Part shown: piece after piece, positions 27,600-38,470 of the stretch
Position numbering within the stretch: position 1 is the stretch's first letter
Layout of the letters: every line of letters begins with the position of its first letter
Assembly: GCF_000003815.2 (NCBI RefSeq)
Contig: NC_049991.1
Location: 2,560,743-2,609,370, forward strand
DNA: 48,628 nucleotides
Source: Branchiostoma floridae
Taxonomy: Eukaryota > Chordata > Leptocardii > Amphioxiformes > Branchiostomatidae
Direction of reading: 5' to 3'
The notes under the pieces: model-generated
Seen by the model: only the letters and a program-made list of their open reading frames with translations
The model's database searches: none
Told to the model about the DNA's origin: nothing
Position numbers and translations under genes: made by a program

Positions 27600-30500
27600 A
27601 AACAAATTGCTTTGTGATATCTTTAATAACAAATGCTCTTTTTGCCTCAGAAGAGCAAATGGAATTTTTTAAACAAGTTGCATATATATTTGATGTCAGA
27701 AAATTATTCCACACCCAATAAAGTTGGTTTGAAGAAAATTGGACATCGTTTCGCGATATCTTATGTTTTTGCAAAAAATAAGCTCTTTTGGGGTAAATTG
27801 AGCTATTTTGATCAATAATTTGCATATTTCATGTCAGAAAATTATTCCGCACCCAACAAAGTTAGTTTGAAGAGAATCAGACATCATTTCGCAACATCTT
27901 TTTTTTTGTGTGAAAAATGCTCTTTTTGCCTCAGAAGAGCAAATTGAGCTTTTTTGACCAATTATTTGCATATATCATTTCAGAAAATTATTCCGCACCC
28001 AACAAAGTTGGTTTGAAGAAAATCGGATATCGTTTCGCGATATCTTGTTTTTTTGCGAAAAAATGCTGTTTTTGGCTCAGAGTCAGAAGAGCAAATTGAG
28101 CTGTTTTTACCAATAATTTGCATATTTCATGTCAGAAAATTATTCCGCACCCAACAAAGTTGGTTTGAAGAAAATTGGATATCGTTTCGCGATATCTTTT
28201 TTTTTGTGTGAAAAAATGCTCTTTTTGGCTCAGATGAGCAAATTGAGCTGTTTTTATCAACAATTTGCATATTTCATTTCAGAAAATTATCCCGCACCCA
28301 ACAAAGTTGGTTTGAAGAAAATCGGACATCGTTTCGCGATATCTTTTTTTTTTGCGAAAAAATGCTCTTTTTGTCTCAGAAGGGCAAATTGCGCTGTTTT
28401 TACCAATAATTTGCATATTTCATTTCAGAAAATTATCCCGCACCCAACAAAGTTGGTTTGAAGAAAATCGGACATCGTTTCGCGATATCTTTTTTTTTTG
28501 CGAAAAAATGCTCTTTTTGTCTCAGAAGGGCAAATTGCGCTGTTTTTACCAATAATTTGCATATTTCATGTCAGAAAATTTTTCCGCACCCAACAAAATT
28601 GGTTTGAAGAAAATTGGATTTCGTTTCGCGATATCTTGTTTTTTTGCGAAAAAATGCTCTTTTTGGCTCAGAAGAGCAAATTGCGCTGTTTTTACCAATA
28701 ATTTGCATATTTCATGTCAGAAAATTTTTCCGCACCCAACAAAGTTGGTTTGAAGAAAATTGGATATCGTTTCGCGATATCTTTTTTTTTTGGCGAAAAA
28801 ATGCTCTTTTTGGCTCAGAAGAGCAAATTGAGCTGTTTTTACCAATAATTTGCATATTTCATGTCAGAAAATTTTTCCGCACCCAACAAAGTTGGTTTGA
28901 AGAAAATTGGATATCGTTTCGCGATATCTTTTTTTTTTGTGAAAAAAATGCTCTTTTTGGCTCAGATGAGCAAATTGAGCTGTTTTTACCAATAATTTGC
29001 ATATTTCATTTCAGAAAATTATCCCGCACCCAACAAAGTTGGTTTGAAGAAAATCGGACATCGTTTCGCGATATCTTTTTTTTTTGTGAAAAAAATGCTC
29101 TTTTTGGCTCAGATGAGCAAATTGAGCTGTTTTTACCAATAATTTGCATATTTCATTTCAGAAAATTATCCCGCACCCAACAAAGTTGGTTTGAAGAAAA
29201 TCGGACATCGTTTCGCGATATCTTTTTTTTTTGCGAAAAAATGCTCTTTTTGTCTCAGAAGGGCAAATTGCGCTGTTTTTACCAATAATTTGCATATTTC
29301 ATGTCAGAAAATTTTTCCGCACCCAACAAAATTGGTTTGAAGAAAATCGGATATCGTTTCGCGATATCTTGTTTTTTTGCGAAAAAATGCTCTTTTTGGC
29401 TCAGAAGAGCAAATTGAGCTGTTTTTACCAATAATTTGCATATTTCATGTCAGAAAATTTTTCCGCACCCAACAAAGTTGGTTTGAAGAAAATCGGACAT
29501 CGTTTCGCGATATCTTGTTTTTTTGCGAAAAAATGCTCTTTTTGGCTCAGAAGAGCAAATTGCGCTGTTTTTACCATAATTTGCATATTTCATGTCAGAA
29601 AATTTTTCCGCACCCAACAAAGTTGGTTTGAAGAAAATCCGATATCGTTTCGCGATATCTTGTTTTTTTGCGAAAAAATGCTCTTTTTGGCTCAGAAGAG
29701 CAAATTGAACTTTTTTGACCGATAATTTGCATATTTGATGTCAGAAAATTATTCCGCATCCAACAAAGTTGGTTTGAAGAAAATCGGACATTGTTTCGCA
29801 ATATCTTATGTTTTTNNNNNNNNNNNNNNNNNNNNNNNNNNNNNNNNNNNNNNNNNNNNNNNNNNNNNNNNNNNNNNNNNNNNNNNNNNNNNNNNNNNNN
29901 NNNNNNNNNNNNNNNNNNNNNNNNNNNNNNNNNNNNNNNNNNNNNNNNNNNNNNNNNNNNNNNNNNNNNNNNNNNNNNNNNNNNNNNNNNNNNNNNNNNN
30001 NNNNNNNNNNNNNNNNNNNNNNNNNNNNNNNNNNNNNNNNNNNNNNNNNNNNNNNNNNNNNNNNNNNNNNNNNNNNNNNNNNNNNNNNNNNNNNNNNNNN
30101 NNNNNNNNNNNNNNNNNNNNNNNNNNNNNNNNNNNNNNNNNNNNNNNNNNNNNNNNNNNNNNNNNNNNNNNNNNNNNNNNNNNNNNNNNNNNNNNNNNNN
30201 NNNNNNNNNNNNNNNNNNNNNNNNNNNNNNNNNNNNNNNNNNNNNNNNNNNNNNNNNNNNNNNNNNNNNNNNNNNNNNNNNNNNNNNNNNNNNNNNNNNN
30301 NNNNNNNNNNNNNNNNNNNNNNNNNNNNNNNNNNNNNNNNNNNNNNNNNNNNNNNNNNNNNNNNNNNNNNNNNNNNNNNNNNNNNNNNNNNNNNNNNNNN
30401 NNNNNNNNNNNNNNNNNNNNNNNNNNNNNNNAAATTGAACTTTTTTGACCGATAATTTGCATATTTGATGTCAGAAAATTATTCCGCATCCAACAAAGTT

Positions 30501-32285
30501 GGTTTGAAGAAAATCGCACATCGTTTCGCAATATCTTATGTTTTGGCGGAAAAATGCTCTTTTTGGCTCAGAAGAGCAAATTGAGCTGTTTTTACCAATA
30601 ATTTGCATATTTCATTTCAGAAAATTATTCCGCACCCAACAAAGTTGGTTTGAAGAAAATCGGATATCGTTTCGCGATATCTTTTTTTTTTGCGAAAAAA
30701 TGCTCTTTTTGGCTCAGAAGAGCAAATTGCGCTGTTTTTACCAATAATTTGCATATTTCATTTAGAAAATTATTCCGCACCCAACAAAGTTGGTTTGAAG
30801 AAAATCGGACATCGTTTCGCGATATCTTTTTTTTGTGTGAAAAAAATGCTCTTTTTGGCTCAGATGAGCAAATTGAGCTGTTTTTACCAATAATTTGCAT
30901 ATTTCATTTCAGAAAATTATCCCGCACCCAACAAAGTTGGTTTGAAGAAAATCGGACATCGTTTCGCGATATCTTTTTTTTTTGCGAAAAAATGCTCTTT
31001 TTGTCTCAGAAGGGCAAATTGCGCTGTTTTTACCAATAATTTGCATATTTCATGTCAGAAAATTTTTCCGCACCCAACAAAATTGGTTTGAAGAAAATCG
31101 GATATCGTTTCGCGATATCTTGTTTTTTTGCGAAAAAATGCTCTTTTTGGCTCAGAAGAGCAAATTGAGCTGTTTTTACCAATAATTTGCATATTTCATG
31201 TCAGAAAATTTTTCCGCACCCAACAAAGTTGGTTTGAAGAAAATCGGACATCGTTTCGCGATATCTTGTTTTTTTGCGAAAAAATGCTCTTTTTGGCTCA
31301 GAAGAGCAAATTGCGCTGTTTTTACCAATAATTTGCATATTTCATTTCAGAAAATTATTCCGCACCCAACAAAGTTGGTTTGAAGAAAATCGGACATCGT
31401 TTCGCGATATCTTGTTTTTTTGCAAAAAAATGCTCTTTTTGGCTAAGAAGAGCAAATTGAGCTGTTTTTACCAATAATTTGCATATTTCATGTCAGAAAA
31501 TTTTTCCGCACCCAACAAAGTTGGTTTGAAGAAAATCGGACATCGTTTCGCGATATCTTGTTTTTTTGCGAAAAAATGCTCTTTTTGGCTCAGAAGAGCA
31601 AATGGCGCTGTTTTTACCAATAATTGCATATTCATTTCAGAAAATTATTCCACACCCAACAAAGTTGGTTTGAAGAAAATCGGACATCGTCTCGCGATAT
31701 CTTGTTTTTTTGCGAAAAAATGCTCTTTTTGGCTCAGAAGAGCAAATTGAGCTGTTTTTACCAATAATTTGCATATTTCATTTCAGAAAATTATTCCGCA
31801 CCCAACAAAGTTGGTTTGAAGAAAATCGGATATCGTTTCGCGATATCTTTTTTTTTTGCGAAAAAATGCTCTTTTTGGCTCAGAAGAGCAAATTGCGCTG
31901 TTTTTACCAATAATTTGCATATTTCATTTAGAAAATTATTCCGCACCCAACAAAGTTGGTTTGAAGAAAATCGGACATCGTTTCGCGATATCTTATGTTT
32001 TTGCAAAAATAATGCTCTTTTTGCCTCAGAAGAGCAAATTGAACTTTTTTGACCGATAATTTGCATATTTGATGTCAGAAAATTATTCCGCATCCAACAA
32101 AGTTGGTTTGAAGAAAATCGGACATCGTTTCGCAATATCTTATGTTTTCGCGGAAAAATGCTCTTTTTGTCTCAGAAGGGCAAATTGAGCTATTTTGACC
32201 AATAATTTGCATATTTTATGTTACAACATTATTCTGCACCTAACAAAGTTGGTTCAAAGAAAATCGTTTCGCGATACCTTATGTC
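27600..32285 (+). repeat. 146-bp satellite array (about 32 units, with an N gap)
   Basis: The unit of about 146 bp contains AATGCTCTTTTTGGCTCAGA, ACCAATAATTTGCATATTTC, the imperfect palindrome GATATCGTTTCGCGATATC and CACCCAACAAAGTTGG. Spacing is measured between identical positions (for example 28352 to 28498, and 30982, 31128, 31274). Units fall into variants (GTCAGAAAATTTTT versus TTTCAGAAAATTATT). Apparent 60-240-codon open frames are repeat products. No promoter or gene is visible. Confidence 0.95.
29816..30431. other. Assembly gap (616 N) in the 146-bp satellite
   Basis: The roughly 112 bp on each side of the gap are almost identical satellite variants, so the gap probably hides a whole number of units. 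Confidence 1.
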
Positions 32286-32450
32286 GCCAAATTCGGCAAT
32301 AAACGTTAACGTCATCTATCTGACCTGGTGTAAAAAAGGCTGCGCATGCCTACTTGTTAATTTAAATGTTCCTAGGTTCGTCCTCTTATACCTAGAAGAT
32401 GTAGCCAATACTGTCAATCAACTCGAAGAAAAAAGGTAAAGAGTACCGCT

Positions 32451-32480
32451 GTAACAAACGTTGCCAGTAACGTTTGTTAC
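32451..32480. repeat. Perfect 12-bp inverted repeat beside the satellite
   Basis: GTAACAAACGTT and AACGTTTGTTAC are separated by 6 bp, about 170 bp after the last satellite unit. Confidence 0.85.
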
Positions 32481-32639
32481 CTGCCCTGTAATACACAACC
32501 AATGGGTACAAAAATAAAAAGTTGCCATTTTTGGCTATGGGTAAAAGAGGAATTTTCCCAAACAATCATGTAGTTTTGACTGAAAAATGAGCTGTTTTAT
32601 TTTTCGACCCAAGAATCGCCATTTTTGTATTTCAATGAG

Positions 32640-33020
32640 GACGAGTGAACTACCTAACCCTACCTCTTCTTTTTGTGATGACGGACTTTCCCGGTACGTT
32701 TTTTAGCATCCGTCCAAAAATAGAAGAAATTAATTGAACTTCCAATTGAATAAAGGAAGGACAAACCTATTAACGGCAAGTGTAGATAGTGATATGTGCC
32801 TACCGTTGTAAAAGGTTCATCGAAAATCACCGTGCCGTTCTTGTTTTACAAAGGAAACTGCGATTGTTCGTGATGCGCTTCAAATCGACCTTGATTTGCG
32901 GATGCGAAACGTGGATGTCACGATGTGGCCCTGCATCGAGCGCAAAACTGTAACATGAAATGATGCTGAAATGGTTTATTAGATTAAAAACTGTTGCACC
33001 GGTCCTAAGGGCTGAATTGC
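32640..33020. repeat. Diverged spacer repeat, copy next to the satellite
   Basis: CTAACCCTACCTC, TGATGACGGACTTTCCCGGT and GCCTACCGTTGTAAAAGGTT are echoed at 27533-27602 (left flank of the satellite), 34970-35040 and 35400-35610. An old, non-coding dispersed repeat. Confidence 0.55.
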
Positions 33021-33492
33021 AATTTTTGTACATTGTTCACTTCACATATACGTACATATACAACATATTAAATACGTTACACTAATATGTCCGATTCCTT
33101 TAAAAAACACTGCAAGTTTTCACTTAGGAGTCTGACGCAATAGGGGAAAGTGCTGTTACTCAACCGGGACGTCCTACATTTGAAACTAGTGAAGCTGACA
33201 TTATTTCTTAAAGTTCCCCCGCCGCAATGGGAGCCATGAACTGTATCTGCTAGAGTTCGCAAGAGATTGCGCATATCTAAGACATAGGATGTCCCTCCTC
33301 AGCTGAGCGTTCAGACGACTGAGACCTGTTATGCGCAGAGCAGACTCATAGGTGAGATCAGGTGACGTACTCTGGTCCCAGTTTTTAAACATATTTGTAT
33401 CTCATCTGAGATGCAACAGATTTTTTGTCAGATTCGTCACACATGTTCATGTGAACTTATTCAGCCTTTCTCTGAAATCCCAGTACCAGACC

Positions 33493-34536
33493 AAAACTGG
33501 AGTTCTATGGAATTCAAGGTACTACACTTAACTGGCTGAAGGCTTTCCTGACGAATAGAGAGCAAACGGTAGTGGTGGAAGGGAAGGCCTCAGCTCCAGT
33601 TAAAGTAGCGTCGGGAGTTCCGCAAGGGACTGTGCTGGGACCATTGCTCTTCCTCTTGTACATAAACGACTTGCCAGACCAGCTCGATTCAAGTGTGAGG
33701 TTATTCGCCGATGATTGTCTGTTATATATAGAGGTATCCACACAAAATGATTCACAAGTTCTTCAGAAAGATCTGAACACCCTGGAAGAATGGCAAAGGA
33801 AATGGCTTATGCAGTTCAATCCTGATAAGTGCTATATCATGCACATAACGAACAAACGAACACCAAAAGTGTCCCCTTACCAGTTTTGTGGTCAGACATT
33901 AGAAACCACAAAAACCCACACATACCTGGGTGTTACTTAACAACTGGGCTGAAGTGGGATGTCCATGTTAACAAAATAACAACCAAGGCTAAACAGACAT
34001 TGGGAGTAATCAAACGCAACTTGTGGGCATGCCCAACCAGGGTAAAATCACTTGCATACACGTCACTAGTAAGACCTAACCTTGAGTATGCCGCTACAGT
34101 ATGGGACCCGTATACAAAGAAAGACAAAGATAAACTTGAAAGGGTACAGAACCAAGCTGCCCGATTCTGCACAAACAACTATAACAGGGATTCTAGTGTT
34201 ACCAAAATGAAAACAGATTTGCAGTGGATGTCACTTGAAGATAGAAGGAAAATGTCCAGACTTTCCATGATGTACAAAATGACCAATAAACTGGTGGACG
34301 TACAAACTGATAAGTATCTAATACCAGCTCAAAAAAGAACAAGAAACAGTCATGCATTCAAATACCAGAGTTACCAACCTAGGATTGATGTGTTCAAAAA
34401 TTCGTACTTTCCCAGAACTATCGTAGAGTGGAATTTGTTATCACCAAGTACAGTAGGGGCATCTTCTCTGAGTAGTTTTAAAGAACGCTTGCAGATAGAT
34501 GTGCAAAAGTTCGGTGTAATGAGTCGTTCGGTGTAA
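33493..34536 (+). pseudogene. Reverse transcriptase remnant with one frameshift
   Basis: Two overlapping frames join at about 33938: the first stops just after THTYLGVT and the second resumes with LTTGLKWDVHVNK, so one base has been lost. The reading is otherwise open to 34536, so the copy is fairly young but inactive. Confidence 0.88.
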
Positions 34537-34632
34537 TATAACCAGCTGCTGCCGCGCCGCGTGCCTGCGAAGCTGGTGTGTCACGCCGAACGGCGGTTAT
34601 ACCGGCTATATAGATACAGATACAGATACAGG
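33493..34632 (+). mobile_element. 5'-truncated CR1-like non-LTR retrotransposon with GATACA tail
   Basis: The fragment encodes the C-terminal half of a LINE reverse transcriptase: FYGIQGTTLNWLKAFLTNRE, SGVPQGTVLGPLLFLLYIND at about 33611, the catalytic FADD at 33704-33715, then the thumb and the C-terminal LEYAATVWDPYTKKDKDKLE block. The end is a GC-rich 3' UTR and a short GATACA tandem tail, as CR1-type LINEs end in short tandem repeats. Endonuclease and early RT motifs are absent. Confidence 0.9.
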
Positions 34633-34899
34633 TGATGATTCGTTTCCAAGTAACTCTCAGTTAAAGTTTTGGAGTTTGACTCGCCAGGATATAGAATGTC
34701 GCCATTATGTATAACTAGTATTTTCTTTGTCAATGTATTCATCAAGGCGCACTGTGAAGGCTATTTGACAAGTGGAATATCAACATACGGATGTTTGCCA
34801 ATTGTACAGATGACAATTGATGAATTCAGGGTTTTTAAACGTCGACAAATGACACCGATAAGCGCCACCTGCTGCAAAGATATCGCACGAGCTGAACAA

Positions 34900-35640
34900 T
34901 GAGGAAATATGAATCGCCTATATCTCCAAGTAGATAGTTAGAAGAGCAAAATCGCTTGACTTACTTATAGATCAGTATATTTGCCTACCGTGGTGAAAAT
35001 TTCATCGACATAGAACGCTTTTTCCTTGTTTCATAAAGTAAAACGCACTCCCGTCATGCGGGGTTCAAATTGGCCTAAAATTGCCTATGTGGAACATATC
35101 GGTCGGGTGCGCCCTCACTTTGTGCGATACTGGAACGTCAGCAGTGGTTTTCATATTTCTCCTAGGAAACGACGGATTTGTACCAAACTTGGTCGACATG
35201 TCTATGACAACTTACTAAGTCGCTGTATGAATTCTCATTAAATCATATTGATTGGTTATTGAGTTTTGAGCTGTTGAAGTTTGGAAAATAAAAAGTGGAC
35301 TTCATAGATAAACGTTCGGGTATACCGAGTGTAACCACTTGCAGAGGGAAGTGCTGATATCGCCGAACTACTTTTAGTAGAGTTATATGGAAATTTGTGA
35401 CTATTTCAGGATGGACATCATTTTGTAATGTCGGACTTTCCGGGTTTGGACTTTTGTGAGATCACGGAAACTGACGACTTCGACAGATAAATGGACTCAT
35501 GTACCTTCAAACAATTGTAAAATAACGAAAAGAGCAACATTTCTAGCAACACAGATAGCTCATTTCTAACAACACAGATAGCTCAGTATATTAGCCCACC
35601 GTTGTGAAAGTTTAAAATTTTAAGTAAAAACATAGCTCCC
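34900..35640. repeat. Two further diverged copies of the spacer repeat
   Basis: TGCCTACCGTGGTGAAAATT (34980 region) and GCCCACCGTTGTGAAAGTTT (35595 region) align with the copy at 32790, and TAATGTCGGACTTTCCGGGT at 35425 with 32675. A tandem CAACACAGATAGCTCA pair lies at 35545-35585. No gene is visible. Confidence 0.5.
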
Positions 35641-36300
35641 CCTCGAATGTAGGGCTGTTCGGCACTTGGGCAGATAGGCCCCATTCCAATCCGGGTGTTT
35701 TGGCCCCAGGCCTAGGCCGAGGACATTTCGGCCTCAGATTCAGGACATTTCGGGCCCAGGTATCGATATCTAACACGATATATCTTACCACTAAGAAGTC
35801 CTTATCAAAACCCAATATGGAGAAACATGGTAGTTTCCCATCAACCGTCAGGCTGTAAAAAACGTAACGTTACAGGTGTGTACTCATAATCGTCTCTGCG
35901 GAACATAGCGGTTGGAACGCGGCTTCCGCGATCTGAACGTGAACGTTTAAAACTTCATATGTCTCTTATGACTCTTTTATGAGAATCGGATTTCTTTCAA
36001 ATTTGGCTGAAATGTTCACAAATGCTTGGAAAGTCGCTATGCCAATTGCTATACTGAAATCATTGATCATTATCGAGTTACTTGTTACTAGCTAACTTTG
36101 TGATCAGTGGTCTCAAACACATTGGGCGTTGGTTTCCAAAACATAGTGCCTTCTAAGCTCTATATTTATTTGGGGTTCATAAGTTACAAACATAATCCAC
36201 ACAAATAAACGAGTACACTTTATTTATACACCTCGGCTCCACATTATGCAGGATACTACTACTACACTAGTACTTGTCGTTGAGGTGGATATCGTTTCAT
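35640..36300. other. Spacer segment without genes; palindrome-rich start
   Basis: 35645-35770 has GGCCCCAGGCCTAGGCC and ATTTCGGGCCCAGG motifs and looks like a decayed short element similar in style to the TAGGG family. The remainder shows nothing I recognise. Confidence 0.45.
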
Positions 36301-36309
36301 TTAATTGGA

Positions 36310-36552
36310 TCCAATCCAGGGTAAGCTAGGGGCACAACCCGTCGTACGTGCAACTACGTGTTGTCTACGTGCAAAACGTAGGCAATCCTTTGCGATCCGT
36401 ACGTGGTAAGTAACGCCTTCATACGAAAACCTAACAGAATGCATGCAGATTTCTCTGTGCTCGAGCTGCGGATTCACCCCGTACGAGCCAGGACGGGCGT
36501 GCCCTGTACAACCAATGTGAGTAGGGAAACCGCACGTAAGCAGCACGTGTAA
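36310..36552. repeat. CpG- and ACGTG-rich block
   Basis: ACGTG/CACGT occurs repeatedly (CGTACGTGCAACTACGTG, TCTACGTGC, CGTACGTGG, GCACGTAAGCAGCACGTG) in a CpG-dense stretch inside otherwise AT-rich DNA. I think a similar sequence is repeated elsewhere in lancelet genomes, but cannot check. No gene is supported. Confidence 0.5.
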
Positions 36553-36650
36553 GTTTTTTTAATCAGGTTTTTTTATTTAAGGTGTCTTGGGGACAGGTTT
36601 TGGATATTACACACAGGTCCGGTGATCCGGTAACCACCCATATCCATATT

Positions 36651-36651
<1 letters not shown>

Positions 36652-36726
<75 letters not shown>
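36652..36726. repeat. AT dinucleotide microsatellite
   Basis: About 37 uninterrupted AT units; the minus-strand Tyr-Ile open frames over it are artefacts. Confidence 0.97.
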
Positions 36727-36731
<5 letters not shown>

Positions 36732-37179
36732 AAACTGGCAAACATTATACAGATGCACTTAATCCGCCAACGAAATTTAAAAAGAAAGGTTAACACCCTC
36801 CATGCACCCCAGTATTTCTTATCAAAATGTACATTTCAGCGAATGAAGAGACTCTTTTTCTCACAACCCTTTCTTTATTTCACACCAATGTCACCATCTG
36901 TCACCTTCCTCAGAGCAATTCAGACTAGTTTATATTGCCCTAACGTTACTGCTATAGGTGTCGCTGCGTACAGATGCAGTCACAAACGTTAAGTAGTTAC
37001 ATAACGTTATATACAGTGATTGCTGACGTACATTTCTCAGGCATCATTGAAATATGAACATATGAATATGACCTATATATACTGCACACAAAGACACTGG
37101 AACAATAGAGATGACACGTGTAGTTTATTTTGGTAAGAATTTAAAAAATTGCAGATCAAACTATCATGAATATTATGTC

Positions 37180-37435
37180 ATACCTGTGACGTGAAAACGT
37201 TCGATACGGGTGTTCCGGACCAGGCCATAACTTCCGTATCGCACAGGTCGAAAGGCGTATCACACATGCTTCCTTCGAGTAAATCGAACGGGCCGAATAC
37301 GGCACGGTTTGCAATTCGAATACCTGATTCGGACGTTGGAACATTGCTGTTGCAACACTTTTTGTTTGAGGGCACCAAATTTGTTCAACTTCTGTCGCAT
37401 TTCGCATCAAAGCATCTCAGGTGGGTATGACATAA
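37180..37435. other. CpG-rich stretch open on both strands, unidentified
   Basis: Open frames of 79-109 codons overlap on both strands (for example CDTPFDLCDTEVMAWSG on minus). I recognise no family, and the stretch abuts a MITE at 37437. Likely a repeat fragment. Confidence 0.35.
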
Positions 37436-37436
37436 A

Positions 37437-37573
37437 TAAAACACAACACGGTGTATTCCGCATCACCCTCGGTCCCAGCCCTCCCGCGGGTTGGATCACC
37501 GGCCGTCGGGTGATCCGACCCACGGTTGGGCTGATACCTCTAGTGATACGGAATACATCGTGTTGTATTCTAT
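37437..37573. mobile_element. Palindromic MITE, AACAC-GGAATAC family
   Basis: AAAACACAACACGGTGTATT at the left pairs with GGAATACATCGTGTTGTATT at the right around a GC-rich centre with its own GGGTGATCC palindrome. Confidence 0.75.
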
Positions 37574-38290
37574 ATGTATATATACTGCTAATTATACACA
37601 GTACGCATGTTGGGAAAGCAAACTCACATATATCTTAGTACCAGCAGAAGATGAAATATTGTGCTAAATATAACATACATGTTCATTTATTACCAGTATA
37701 TGCTTTATATGGTTTTGAAGACCCAAACATGTGTCACTCAGATGACTTGGTATCAAAGGGGTCAAAACAAACCAACAGTCTTATTCTACAATTTATCAGG
37801 ACACTGTACTTCTGACCCATCTACCTGAAAATTTCATATTTTCTATACAACGTGTAGTATTCAGTTGGACCAACAATGTTGTTAACGTTAACAACAGGTA
37901 CTTTGATGACCACTCTAGACTATAGACAGACAAGTGATGCATGAAGAGCTCTGACTCCTGCTGTGTAATCAGCCTGTCTTCTTCTGCCATTTCACGTTTT
38001 CAGGCATCAATCCCCTGAAAAAAGAAGAAATGGTCTCAGTGATGTCTGTAAACAAACATGCAAAACCCATCATTCATGGAGATATCAAGAGCAGTAATCT
38101 TGTTCTCGCATTTGTAAGTTGTGTGATAAACCTGTACAATACCTTACCTCACCCTTCTCTAGACCAAAAATCAAACAAACAGCACCAATTCTGTACATTT
38201 TTAGTGTCTAGCCAGCCAAGGAACTTTTACCCGTAAATTTTACTCGTATGGTACCTCATTCCAAACCAAACATCCATGCATATGTCACCT
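37574..38290. other. Spacer segment without recognisable features
   Basis: AT-rich; small ORFs on both strands lack similarity or codon pattern. Confidence 0.5.
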
Positions 38291-38470
38291 ATTTATATAC
38301 ATATACTTACAGGTATCCAGATCAACAATCTATATGTTATCTGTAGATAGAGTACCTACCTTGTCTCGAGACTGACAAGTCATGCATATATTACCTGGTT
38401 ACAGATATACAGAACAATAAGCCATAGACATTATGTATATGTTATCTGTACAGCACATGACCTGGTCTTC
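38290..38470 (-). repeat. Degenerate outer units of the right 51-bp array
   Basis: Segments such as GTACCTACCTTGTCTCGAGA and ATATTACCTGG recur at roughly unit spacing with many substitutions, so the array seems to have extended further left and decayed. Confidence 0.6.

Larger units (their letters stand above)
25031..27600. other. Spacer segment without genes
   Basis: Apart from the GTGCACCC element and the 30-bp-TIR element, this is AT-rich DNA with no exon-like open frames that I can support and no RNA gene. Confidence 0.6.

Noticed and set aside
27600-32285. Numerous ORFs with FFRTQQSWFEEN-type repeats
   Set aside because: Products of the 146-bp satellite; no independent start, promoter or codon bias.
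36563-36796. ORF rich in alternating Tyr and Ile
   Set aside because: Translation of an AT microsatellite.
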